This document shows positions 13,054 to 20,552 of a stretch of 21,176 bases of DNA, one piece after another. A program made the translations under genes and the position numbers. Each line of letters begins with the position of its first letter. Position 1 is the first letter of the stretch. This stretch comes from FEN-1322 sp041663425 (GTDB taxonomy: Bacteria; Omnitrophota; Gorgyraeia; 2-01-FULL-45-10): positions 1 through 21,176 of the forward strand of contig JBAYMS010000026.1 of the NCBI GenBank assembly GCA_041663425.1, read 5' to 3'. Under the pieces are notes generated by a model. That model ran no database searches. It was not told the origin of the DNA and saw nothing but the letters and a program-made list of their open reading frames with translations.

Positions 13054-15360
13054 TTAACCACATTTGGAATAACCGCATGACTTACAGACCATGCAGCCTT
13101 CAACATGCCAGAGAGCCCCTCCGCAATCCGGGCAGACTCCCACTATATTCTCAGTCTTAGACTTGGTAGATTTCTTCATATCGGTAGATATGCTGCTCTG
13201 AGCGGCAGGCGCCTGATGGGCATCGCCGGCAGCGACCTCAGCCTGAGGACTGCTTTTTTTGCCTTCAATTATCCTTCTCTCAAGAACACGCGCTATCGCA
13301 TCACTGCATGAGAATATCCTGCCGCCCTTTTCCCAACTAGGAGACGGACACCTGATACCACGAAGCTGTTCTATAATAGAGCTTGTATCAATACCGCTTC
13401 GCAGAGCCAATGACAACAGCCTTCCCAATGCCTCAAGCTGGCTCATCGCGCAGCCGCCCGCTTTACCCATTGACATGAAAACTTCAAACGGCATCCCGTT
13501 TTCATCTTCATTTATGGTCACATAAAGGTTACCGCAGCCGGTAGCTATCTTGGTAGTCGTACCTTGGATAACGTTTGGCCTGGTCCTGGGGCTTATTTTC
13601 ACACCAGCGGCCGGTTGTTTAGTCTCCTGAACGGATGATGGTATGCTCAGAACTTGCTCATCCCTCGAGTGATCTCTGTAAATCGTGACTCCCTTACAGC
13701 CGCCTTCATAAGCAAGCGTATAAATCTTACGGACATCTTCGAGAGTGGCGCCCTGAGGAAGGTTAACCGTTTTGGAGACGGCATTATTTGTATATTTCTG
13801 GAAAGCCGACTGCATCTTTATGTGCCATATCGCTTCTATGTCATGCGCGGTAACAAATATATTCTGAATGTCTTCAGGTATTTCGCTCAGAGATTTCAGA
13901 GATCCTTTCTGAGCAATGATATTCATAAGCTCAGGGGTAAAAAAGCCTCTCTTCTCCGCAATCTCCTGGAAATAAGGATGGACTTCAATAAGTTTTGTGT
14001 TGTCCATTATATTCCTTATATAGGAAATCGCAAAAACCGGTTCTATGCCGCTGGAGCAATTTGCTATTATAGACAGCGTACCTGTCGGCGCTATCGTCGT
14101 CAGCGTAGCATTCCTGAGCGGTTTTGCTCCGGGAACATTATATATGCTGTCTTTGAAATTCGGGAATGCCCCGCGCTCTTTGGCCATCTCCTGAGATGCA
14201 ACACGGGACGTATCCAGAACAAATTTCATTATCTTCTCGGCTATCTGTATCGAGCTTTCAGAATTATAACTTATGCCCATCATGAGAAGCATGTCGGCAA
14301 ATCCCATAACACCTAAACCTATTTTACGGTTTGACTTTGTAGTCTCATCTATTCTCTTTAGCGGATAGACGTTCATATCTATAACGTTGTCGAGGAAATG
14401 GACCGCTTTCTTCACCGTCTCGCCCAGCTTTTTCCAGTCTATCTCGCCGTTATTGATCATCTTTGCAAGATTTACGGAACCAAGATTGCAGCTCTCGTAA
14501 GGCAGAAGCGGCTGTTCACCGCAAGGATTGGTAGACTCGATCTCACCCGACTTAGGTGTGGGATTGTCTTTATTCATCCTGTCTATAAAAATTATACCCG
14601 GCTCGCCGTTCTTCCACGCCATCTTTATTATAAGGTCAAAAACATCTTTAGCATTAAGCTTCCCTACGGATTTTTTTGTATGCGGATCGATGAGGTCGTA
14701 TTCCTGATTTGCGACGGCCTTCTTCATAAAATCTTCGGTAAGCGCTACGGATATATTAAAATTGGTTATCTCTTTGTCGTTCTCTTTGCAGGTTATGAAT
14801 TCGAGCACGTCGGGATGATCGACTCTCAGTATGCCCATGTTGGCGCCGCGGCGGGTGCCGCCCTGCTTTACCGCCTGAGTAGCGGAGTTGAATACCTTCA
14901 TGAATGAAACCGGACCGCTGGAGCAGCCGCCGGTAGAACGAACTCGTGAATTTTTCCCTCGAAGCCTGGAAAAACTAAAACCTGTGCCGCCGCCGGATTT
15001 ATGTATTATGGCAGTATCTTTTATCGTTTCAAATATCGATTCCATCGAATCTTCTATAGACAGGACGAAGCATGCGGAGAGCTGCTGAAGATCGCGTCCG
15101 GCGTTCATCAATGTAGGAGAGTTCGGCAAAAATTCTAAAGACGTCATCATCCCGTAAAATTCTTCTTCGGTTTTGGTGATCTCTTTTTTCGTCTTACCGT
15201 AAAACGAATCAGCTGCGGCTATATTCTTCGCAACCCTGCGGAACATATCTGCAGGAGTTTCGATCGCCTTATTATTTTCATCTTTTTTCAGATACCTTTT
15301 CTCCAAAACCTTTATAGCATTTTCCGATAATCCTAAATCTCCACCGCGCGCTTCTTCCAT
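13054..15360 (-). CDS. nrdJ: Adenosylcobalamin-dependent (class II) ribonucleoside-diphosphate reductase
   Basis: 768 residues from ATG 15360, which has an AGGAGAG ribosome site. The in-frame extension to 15426 would begin inside the leader hairpin and at the promoter, so I reject it. It reduces ribonucleotides to deoxyribonucleotides using a coenzyme B12 radical and needs no oxygen. Catalytic set: Cys97 (LSACFVL) and Cys291 (YESCNLGS) as the redox pair, and Asn278/Cys280/Glu282 in NPCGEQ for radical chemistry. Other blocks: GGGTGFSFSRLR, KQGGTRRGANMG and TIAPTGTLSIIA. An alpha/TSCPD-like region (GCGNLYVTINEDE, GGCAMSQLEALGRLLSLALR) precedes a C-terminal zinc-ribbon tail with CPDC and CKSCGYSKCG, which carries the reducing cysteines. 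An NrdR-like box and a strong promoter lie upstream. Confidence 0.97.
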   Translation of the reverse strand: MEEARGGDLGLSENAIKVLEKRYLKKDENNKAIETPADMFRRVAKNIAAADSFYGKTKKEITKTEEEFYGMMTSLEFLPNSPTLMNAGRDLQQLSACFVLSIEDSMESIFETIKDTAIIHKSGGGTGFSFSRLRGKNSRVRSTGGCSSGPVSFMKVFNSATQAVKQGGTRRGANMGILRVDHPDVLEFITCKENDKEITNFNISVALTEDFMKKAVANQEYDLIDPHTKKSVGKLNAKDVFDLIIKMAWKNGEPGIIFIDRMNKDNPTPKSGEIESTNPCGEQPLLPYESCNLGSVNLAKMINNGEIDWKKLGETVKKAVHFLDNVIDMNVYPLKRIDETTKSNRKIGLGVMGFADMLLMMGISYNSESSIQIAEKIMKFVLDTSRVASQEMAKERGAFPNFKDSIYNVPGAKPLRNATLTTIAPTGTLSIIANCSSGIEPVFAISYIRNIMDNTKLIEVHPYFQEIAEKRGFFTPELMNIIAQKGSLKSLSEIPEDIQNIFVTAHDIEAIWHIKMQSAFQKYTNNAVSKTVNLPQGATLEDVRKIYTLAYEGGCKGVTIYRDHSRDEQVLSIPSSVQETKQPAAGVKISPRTRPNVIQGTTTKIATGCGNLYVTINEDENGMPFEVFMSMGKAGGCAMSQLEALGRLLSLALRSGIDTSSIIEQLRGIRCPSPSWEKGGRIFSCSDAIARVLERRIIEGKKSSPQAEVAAGDAHQAPAAQSSISTDMKKSTKSKTENIVGVCPDCGGALWHVEGCMVCKSCGYSKCG

Positions 15361-15393
15361 TTCAGCACTCTCCTGATTTAAAAAAAATATTAC

Positions 15394-15426
15394 AAATAAA
15401 AATGACCGGATCGCTATCCCGGTCAT
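15394..15426 (-). terminator. Hairpin plus T-tract in the nrdJ leader (attenuator or upstream terminator)
   Basis: The 8-bp stem 15402-15409/15419-15426 (ATGACCGG/CCGGTCAT) has a 9-nt loop and is followed on the minus strand by TTTTTATTT (15393-15401). The predicted nrdJ transcription start (about 15423) falls at the base of the stem, so the mRNA would open with this hairpin. It may terminate transcripts from the small gene upstream, stabilise the 5' end, or cause early termination of nrdJ itself. Confidence 0.6.
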
Positions 15427-15428
15427 AG

Positions 15429-15457
15429 ACTATATCACAGATACCTGAATAAGTCAA
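15429..15457 (-). promoter_or_regulatory. Promoter of nrdJ
   Basis: -35 TTGACT at 15452-15457 (4 of 6), 17-nt spacer, -10 TATAGT at 15429-15434 (5 of 6). The expected start is near 15422-15424. Confidence 0.75.
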
Positions 15458-15463
15458 ATAAAA

Positions 15464-15479
15464 ATACTATATATTGTGG
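15464..15479 (-). promoter_or_regulatory. NrdR-like operator upstream of nrdJ
   Basis: CCACAATATATAGTAT on the minus strand matches the published NrdR-box consensus (acaCwAtATaTwGtgt) at 14 of 16 positions. It lies 6 nt upstream of the -35 box. NrdR is the ATP/dATP-sensing repressor of ribonucleotide reductase genes. NrdR usually uses paired boxes about three helical turns apart; only one strong box is seen, with a degenerate half-site near the -10. Confidence 0.65.
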
Positions 15480-15512
15480 TTTTGAAAAGCAGAAACACTA
15501 TTAGTAGAGGCA

Positions 15513-15713
15513 CTACTTCTTTGTTTCCTTCGGGGATGATTCATCTCTAAGCTCGCTTAAACCGGCAATGACTGCGATGGCCCCGCCGAATATAAGCATT
15601 ATCGGTATCGATCCTTTTAATACGGTCAGAAAATCGCCCCACCATCCTATGAATCCGATTATTCCGATAAATGCGATACAGCTGCCTATTATTACACTTA
15701 GATATCTTCTCAT
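15513..15713 (-). CDS. Small two-helix membrane protein, unknown function
   Basis: 66 residues from ATG 15713 (an in-frame TTG extension to 15752 adds 13 non-hydrophobic-signal residues and is less likely). Two hydrophobic helices at about 5-23 (YLSVIIGSCIAFIGIIGFI) and 33-53 (GSIPIMLIFGGAIAVIAGL) are separated by a short loop with WWGDF. A charged Ser/Glu/Lys tail (SELRDESSPKETKK) is probably cytoplasmic. I do not recognise a family; the pattern is seen in many small DUF membrane proteins. There is no Shine-Dalgarno site. A weak -35/-10 pair (TTGTTA, 17 nt, TAAAAT) lies so close to the ATG that the mRNA would be nearly leaderless. Otherwise it is the last member of the rlmN-PEGA-glycosyltransferase run, 44 nt after the glycosyltransferase stop. 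Confidence 0.65.
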   Translation of the reverse strand: MRRYLSVIIGSCIAFIGIIGFIGWWGDFLTVLKGSIPIMLIFGGAIAVIAGLSELRDESSPKETKK

Positions 15714-15757
15714 AGCAGTTGCAATTTTAACACAAACGATTTTGGATAACAAGAAAA

Positions 15758-17269
15758 TTATTTTGAACTGGTATGCTTACGTGATTTTGATGTTACATAG
15801 AAATGCATATATTTGCCAAGCATAAGCCGGGTCTGCGCATCAATGGCAGGGGTCGAACCCATGAAGGCTACCACTATGGGCGAGAACAGCCATTGGAGGA
15901 GCATGATAGCGCGCTTGCGCGGTTTTACATCTTTAGGCCTGGGCGGCAGAAGTTTCACACTTATGAACATACATACAAATATCGTAAAGATCGACACTCT
16001 GAAAAGTGCGGCTGCAATACTCGGAAGGTTATACCCTATAGCCGTCTGCCTAAAAAGGCCGCCGCCGAATATAAGAGGAAGCGGCGCTATGAAAGTTATT
16101 ATTATCGCCCATACCGCCCATGTATAATGGCTTTCAAGTATATGGAAACCCCGCCTTATTTTTTTAGCAAGCGGTATCTTTTTATTTTTCCTGAACCCCA
16201 TCATGACATATGGGAAATTTTCTACCCCCCATGCCCATCGCCTTTTCTGCTTATACTGTTTTATTATGGTAGGTATTATACCTTTCTCCGTAGCGACATC
16301 CATCGAAACCGTAACATACATCGGGATCACAGAATAGTTGCCGTTAAAATGGAGAAAACATTTCCAGTATATAGCAGAATCATCAGATATCATATCTATA
16401 GGCCAGTACCCGACCTCCACAAGAGTCCTGAAACTCATACTGTGACTGGAAAAAGTAACGAACTTCTCGAGCCTCATCGTCTCTATCATCTGCATAAAAC
16501 TTGAACCGAGCTCCAGTATCCTGGCTATAGAGCGCGCCTGCCAGATATTATTATTATATACAGGGATAGGCTGATAACTGGAATGGGTCCTTTCGGGATT
16601 GGTTATATAGTGGTAAGACAAGCACCCGAAATATTCCTTTGCCGCGCATGTGTCCGCATCAAAGCAGGATATTATTACATGTTCATAGTCTATGCCTTTT
16701 GAATCGATGAACTCTTTGAGCGCTTTTGCGCCCCAGGTGGCATTGGCACCCTTTACCCTGACTTCTCCTGGCAGATTTTCGGGATGGCGCGTTACGATAA
16801 AATGAAAAAACAGGCCTTCAAATTTCTTTTTAAGACTTAAGGCATTTTGCCACACCTCATCGCCGGCCCTCTCCTCCACGCTCAGCACCACTATCATTTT
16901 ATCTTTCGGATAATTCGCCTCTTCCAAAGCTTCTATAGATGGCACCAGTATATCCAGCCCCTCCTTATAAGACGGGAAAAGCACGGCATGGTAAATATTT
17001 TTATATTCCAATCCGTCTACGCAACCGGCAGCCTTAGATTCTTTTAGCCAGTCTATGCGCTTCTCTTTTCCCAGGCGGCGATATGCGAAGACAAGCAGCA
17101 GCGTAAGATAGCATATTCTTATTACCCAATAGAGATCGAAGGTTATTACAAATATCGCCACCCAGACAGGCCTTATAAAAGCAAGCATGAAAAGCCCGAT
17201 TATCGTCGTCCATGTCAGAAGCCCGGGTATTATTTCAAATAAACGTTTGTAAAATTTATCGTTTTTCAT
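15758..17269 (-). CDS. Membrane glycosyltransferase, family 2 (cellulose-synthase-like)
   Basis: 503 residues. Two N-terminal membrane helices (about 13-33 and 36-62) precede a cytoplasmic GT-A domain (about 90-350), followed by C-terminal helices (about 383-402, 415-440 and 455-475). GT2 motifs: FPSYKEGLDILVPSIEAL, the metal-binding D-x-D as FDADT (Asp204-Asp206), SDDSAI (Asp296-Asp297, acceptor/catalytic base region) and QKRRW (341-345), the Q/R-x-x-R-W motif of processive enzymes. The domain order resembles cellulose or hyaluronan synthases, so it may polymerise or extend a glycan at the membrane; donor and acceptor are unknown. Its start overlaps the PEGA gene by 14 nt, so the two are co-translated. 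No PilZ domain is seen. Confidence 0.9.
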   Translation of the reverse strand: MKNDKFYKRLFEIIPGLLTWTTIIGLFMLAFIRPVWVAIFVITFDLYWVIRICYLTLLLVFAYRRLGKEKRIDWLKESKAAGCVDGLEYKNIYHAVLFPSYKEGLDILVPSIEALEEANYPKDKMIVVLSVEERAGDEVWQNALSLKKKFEGLFFHFIVTRHPENLPGEVRVKGANATWGAKALKEFIDSKGIDYEHVIISCFDADTCAAKEYFGCLSYHYITNPERTHSSYQPIPVYNNNIWQARSIARILELGSSFMQMIETMRLEKFVTFSSHSMSFRTLVEVGYWPIDMISDDSAIYWKCFLHFNGNYSVIPMYVTVSMDVATEKGIIPTIIKQYKQKRRWAWGVENFPYVMMGFRKNKKIPLAKKIRRGFHILESHYTWAVWAIIITFIAPLPLIFGGGLFRQTAIGYNLPSIAAALFRVSIFTIFVCMFISVKLLPPRPKDVKPRKRAIMLLQWLFSPIVVAFMGSTPAIDAQTRLMLGKYMHFYVTSKSRKHTSSK

Positions 17270-18224
17270 GCGGAATTTCCGTATCTCTCTTTAATAAAAG
17301 CTGCATCAGGTAATCAAAAAATTTCTGCCGCATATCCAGTCTATACAAATAATTCCCCTCTTTAGAAAAACTATCCTTTGCCCTGTCCATAAAATACAAC
17401 GATCCATTATTCGAATCATACGCTACGCAGGTGGGCACGGCGCCAAACTTGTATAAAGTAGCTATATTCCGTTTGCCTCCGCCCCGGAGCTCAACAACGT
17501 TTATATATTTTTCCGTGACTACTATTATATACCCCGAACCGGTATACCAGAAAACATCCACTATAGGCTCTTCCGTTTTGAGGATCTCGTTAACACGCGC
17601 AACCTCTCCATCTAAAGATTCGTCTTTTTCCAGATTCCAGTAAATGACGATTATTTCCCTTTCATTGAAACATAACAGCTTATCCCCATCAGGCGAGAAC
17701 CGCTTTTTTATAATCTTTTTCGGCCACTTAGCATATGACGACATTTTTTTCATATCGAACCCGTCGGCATCAGAACGATACAGGCCGGAGTCCGAGAAAT
17801 AATAAACATACCCCTTATCCGATACGGCAAAGTCTCTGCAGGGCTGTTTGTTTAGTTTATCCATCTCCTGCATTACAGGGAATAATATTATACTGTCGGC
17901 CTTTGTAACCATGTTAGGCCTTACGGTCAGTTCTTCATCCCAGGGGTAGAATCCCTCGCGTCTCACTTTAACTTTGTAGACACCGGGTTCCAAATCTTCT
18001 ATTTGCGCAGGGGTCAGGCTGGTATGCATTTTCCCGTTTATATATATAGACGCGCCGGACGGCTTACTATTAAGAAATATTATTCCTGTCTTGTAAACCT
18101 TCATGGCCTTATAATCTATGCGGTAACCCAGAGAATAGGAAAGCAGTATGGGAAGGATGATAAAAAATAGCGCTACTGAAAAATAAAACACTACCATCCT
18201 TTTTATCTTATCACTATTCTTCAT
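17256..18224 (-). CDS. PEGA domain protein with N-terminal membrane anchor
   Basis: 322 residues. A single TM helix (about 11-33) is followed by a PEGA domain (about 48-105): GIIFLNSKPSGASIYINGK, TPAQIEDLEPGVYKVKVRREGFYPW. The remainder (about 125-310) consists of repeated strand-rich segments with aromatic and Gly-Asp turns (YVYYFSDSGLYRSDADG, RFSPDGDKLLCFNEREI, GSLYFMDRAKD, GNYLYRLDM), consistent with a beta-propeller like TolB or WD-type folds. The ATG overlaps the rlmN stop (ATGA) with a GAGG ribosome site. PEGA domains are common in surface proteins and are thought to bind or present to the cell wall. Overlap with the glycosyltransferase gene suggests the two proteins work together, perhaps as an extracytoplasmic accessory. 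This is inference; no homologue of known role comes to mind. Confidence 0.85.
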   Translation of the reverse strand: MKNSDKIKRMVVFYFSVALFFIILPILLSYSLGYRIDYKAMKVYKTGIIFLNSKPSGASIYINGKMHTSLTPAQIEDLEPGVYKVKVRREGFYPWDEELTVRPNMVTKADSIILFPVMQEMDKLNKQPCRDFAVSDKGYVYYFSDSGLYRSDADGFDMKKMSSYAKWPKKIIKKRFSPDGDKLLCFNEREIIVIYWNLEKDESLDGEVARVNEILKTEEPIVDVFWYTGSGYIIVVTEKYINVVELRGGGKRNIATLYKFGAVPTCVAYDSNNGSLYFMDRAKDSFSKEGNYLYRLDMRQKFFDYLMQLLLKRDTEIPHEKR

Positions 18225-19255
18225 TTTAACCTCGATATCCTGAGCTGACCGCAGCCGGCATCTATGTCTTCGCCCTTAGGCTTGCGGTGCATAGCGTTAA
18301 CCCCGCCGTCGCTTAATGTACTCATAAATATCTTAGTTTCCGAATCCGTCGGTTCTTCATAAGGACTGCCCTGTATCTTATTATATGCTATGGCATTCAC
18401 TTTACATTTTATGCCTTTAAGGAGTTTTATGAGCTCCAGCGCATCCGACCTTGAGCTGTTAACACCTTTTATCAGGACATATTCAAAAGTTATTATTCTG
18501 TTAGTAGTATTTATATATTTTTTGCACGCAGACATAAGATCTTTTAAAGGATAACGCTTATTGACCGGCAAAAGCTTTGACCGCACTTCATCGTTCGCCG
18601 AATGCAGCGAAACGGACAACTCGACCTGCAAACCCTCTTTTGCCAATTTTTCCATGCCGGGCACTACACCGCAGGTCGATATAGTGATCTTTCTTGCCCC
18701 TATATTAAACGCGTCTTTGTCATTAAATACCCGGATCGCCCTCATCACATTATCGTAATTATCAAAAGGCTCGCCTATACCCATAAAAACTATATTGTTA
18801 ATGCTAATGCCCGGATTTGCGTTCTTTATAGCTATAACCTCGTCCAGGATTTCCCCCTGAGTGAGGTTTCTTACAAAACCAAATGGCGCGCTTGCACAAA
18901 AACTACATGCAAATTTACAGCCAACCTGGGACGAAAGGCATATGGTGCTGCGTTCTCTTTCGGGCAGCAGAACCGCTTCAACGGTATTCCCATCATCTAA
19001 TTTAAATAAATATTTAGTCGTTCCATCCGACAAAGACTTCCTGAGATCGAGGATTTCGGGGCTTGAAATACAGAATTTTGAATTTAGCAGCACACGCATA
19101 GATGCAGGCAGGTCTGTCATCTCATCAAAAGATCTGACAGCTGCCCTGTAAAGCCACCTGAATACTTGTCGGGATCTGTAAGGTTCTATGCCTGCTTCTT
19201 TAAATGCAACTTCAAGCTCTGAACCGGAAAGGTCTCTTATGCGGATTTTTTTCAT
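18221..19255 (-). CDS. rlmN: 23S rRNA (adenine2503-C2)/tRNA(adenine37-C2) methyltransferase
   Basis: 344 residues. It is a radical SAM enzyme that methylates C2 of A2503 in 23S rRNA and of A37 in some tRNAs. The iron-sulfur motif C-x3-C-x2-C is Cys113, Cys117 and Cys120 (CKFACSFC). The methyl-carrying cysteine near the C-terminus is Cys335 (DAGCGQLR). Other blocks: YRSRQVFRWLY at the N-terminus, SLSDGTTKYLFKL, NIVFMGIGEPFDNYDNV, ISTCGVVPGM, LSVSLHSANDEVRSKLLPVN and EYVLIKGVNSS. Cfr, the resistance paralogue, shares the core, but the N-terminal and core blocks fit RlmN. It is the first gene of the operon with the PEGA and glycosyltransferase genes. Its promoter lies very near the ATG and there is no Shine-Dalgarno site. 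Confidence 0.95.
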   Translation of the reverse strand: MKKIRIRDLSGSELEVAFKEAGIEPYRSRQVFRWLYRAAVRSFDEMTDLPASMRVLLNSKFCISSPEILDLRKSLSDGTTKYLFKLDDGNTVEAVLLPERERSTICLSSQVGCKFACSFCASAPFGFVRNLTQGEILDEVIAIKNANPGISINNIVFMGIGEPFDNYDNVMRAIRVFNDKDAFNIGARKITISTCGVVPGMEKLAKEGLQVELSVSLHSANDEVRSKLLPVNKRYPLKDLMSACKKYINTTNRIITFEYVLIKGVNSSRSDALELIKLLKGIKCKVNAIAYNKIQGSPYEEPTDSETKIFMSTLSDGGVNAMHRKPKGEDIDAGCGQLRISRLK

Positions 19256-19267
19256 ATTTTCGACATT

Positions 19268-19296
19268 ATTATAGGTAAATTATAAATTATTTGCAA
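19268..19296 (-). promoter_or_regulatory. Promoter of rlmN operon (very short leader)
   Basis: Perfect -10 TATAAT at 19268-19273, 17-nt spacer, -35 TTGCAA at 19291-19296 (4 of 6). The expected start is near 19261, about 6 nt before the rlmN ATG, which leaves no room for a Shine-Dalgarno site. Confidence 0.65.
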
Positions 19297-19306
19297 CAGA
19301 AAACCC

Positions 19307-19335
19307 TTGCGAAAACACCCTGTATCGTGTAAACT
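19307..19335 (+). promoter_or_regulatory. Candidate promoter of the CHASE2 gene (leaderless)
   Basis: -35 TTGCGA at 19307-19312, 17-nt spacer, -10 TAAACT at 19330-19335 (4 of 6). The expected start is near 19342, 2 nt before the ATG. Weaker than the opposing rlmN promoter. Confidence 0.4.
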
Positions 19336-19343
19336 TAACAAAA

Positions 19344-20528
19344 ATGACTTCCCATCACAAAACACATATGAAATATACGCAGATATTGGTCATAGGACTT
19401 CTACTGACCATACCGTTTCTTTTTCTGGAAAAACACATCCCCCCTGCAAAATTTATTCATTTTAAGATCTATGATATACTGAATAAGATCGAATATTTTC
19501 TGCGCAAACCTCCTGCAGAGGCAAAAGATATCACGATCGTCCGCATCGATAATGAGACGATCCGCAAAATGCCATACAGATGGCCATATCCACGTTCCAT
19601 ATTCGCTGATGTAATAAAAAATCTTGCCAAAGCGCAGGCTAAAGTGATAGCCTTCGATTTCGTTTTTCTTGGAAAATCGGAAGAGATTGAAGACAAGAAG
19701 CTCGAAGAGGCTATGACAGAAAATGACAATGTAATATTGGCCTGCACCATAGACGAAAGCGGGTCCCTCAACATACATTCCATATCAAGACTAAGCGGCA
19801 CTGTGCCTTCCGGCATAGTAACAAAGCTTCAGGACATGGACGGCATTATACGAAGGAATTTGACCTACCTTATATCTGATGAAATACCGCCAAGAGGATT
19901 TCTTTCATGGGAGATGGCAATACTAAAATCCATAGAAGGGCTGACCCCTGTCACTATTAAAGGCAACGATTCCTATATTTCGGTAACCAATGATAAATCT
20001 GAAAAATGGATGATCCCTGTAGATTCTTACAATAAGTCTTTCATAATAAATTTTCGGGCTCATACGGGGGATTTCACATCGCTGTCTTTCTACGATGCTT
20101 ACAAGGGTAGTTTTGATCCAGATCTAGTCAAAGACAAAATGGTCTTAATAGGATTTGCCACACCTCTTCTAGGGGATGTCCATAATACGCCTATAGGTTG
20201 GATGCCAGGGATCACACTTAATGCCAACTCCCTTCTGACACTTTACACGCGCTCATTCATATACACCATTCCGGAAAAGGTTGGCCAGTGCCTGACCATC
20301 GCAGGAGTTCTTTTATCAATAATATCTCTTTTACTATTCGGCGCCAAGGGCTCTGCGATATTCATAACGGCAGAAGCTATTATATTTTTTACGGTAAGTT
20401 ACATATTACTCACCATAGGATATACATGGGATTATTTTGCATTCCCCTTTTCTATTGCGCTATTCCCATACGTTAGTAAAAAGATATATTTATGGATATG
20501 GCAGAGGAAAAAATTTTATTGGACTTAA
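19344..20528 (+). CDS. CHASE2 domain membrane protein without an output domain
   Basis: 394 residues. TM1 (about 12-29) is followed by an extracytoplasmic CHASE2 sensor domain (about 35-300). It contains the characteristic DITIVRIDNETIRKMPYRWPYPRS start, AKVIAFDFVFLG, the MDGIIRRNLTYL segment, the FIINFRAHTGDFTSLSF strand, KDKMVLIGFATPLLGDVHNTPIG and MPGITLNANSLLTL. Three C-terminal helices (about 313-332, 338-358 and 362-378) follow, then a short basic tail (KKIYLWIWQRKKFYWT). In most CHASE2 proteins this last part leads into an adenylate cyclase, histidine kinase or Ser/Thr kinase domain; here the chain stops. The stop codon TAA is clean and the next ORF starts 24 nt later in another frame, encoding a lipoprotein, so there is no sign of a frameshifted output domain. 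Ligand unknown. Confidence 0.92.
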   Translation: MTSHHKTHMKYTQILVIGLLLTIPFLFLEKHIPPAKFIHFKIYDILNKIEYFLRKPPAEAKDITIVRIDNETIRKMPYRWPYPRSIFADVIKNLAKAQAKVIAFDFVFLGKSEEIEDKKLEEAMTENDNVILACTIDESGSLNIHSISRLSGTVPSGIVTKLQDMDGIIRRNLTYLISDEIPPRGFLSWEMAILKSIEGLTPVTIKGNDSYISVTNDKSEKWMIPVDSYNKSFIINFRAHTGDFTSLSFYDAYKGSFDPDLVKDKMVLIGFATPLLGDVHNTPIGWMPGITLNANSLLTLYTRSFIYTIPEKVGQCLTIAGVLLSIISLLLFGAKGSAIFITAEAIIFFTVSYILLTIGYTWDYFAFPFSIALFPYVSKKIYLWIWQRKKFYWT

Positions 20529-20552
20529 ACAAAATTGCGGAAGACCTTGACC

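Noticed and set aside
13654..14316. 220-codon plus-strand reading frame inside nrdJ
   Set aside because: Antisense shadow of nrdJ; its translation is rich in Arg, Tyr and Cys with no domain and no ribosome site.
15361..15426. 22-residue N-terminal extension of NrdJ
   Set aside because: Its ATG is in the leader hairpin next to the promoter; the residues do not look like NrdJ and the ATG at 15360 has AGGAGAG.
15427..15442. Second NrdR box overlapping the nrdJ -10
   Set aside because: Only 9 of 16 consensus positions match and the 37-nt centre spacing does not fit the usual box pairing.
15803..16504. 233-codon plus-strand reading frame inside the glycosyltransferase gene
   Set aside because: Antisense shadow; the product is Arg/His/Tyr-rich with no recognisable structure.
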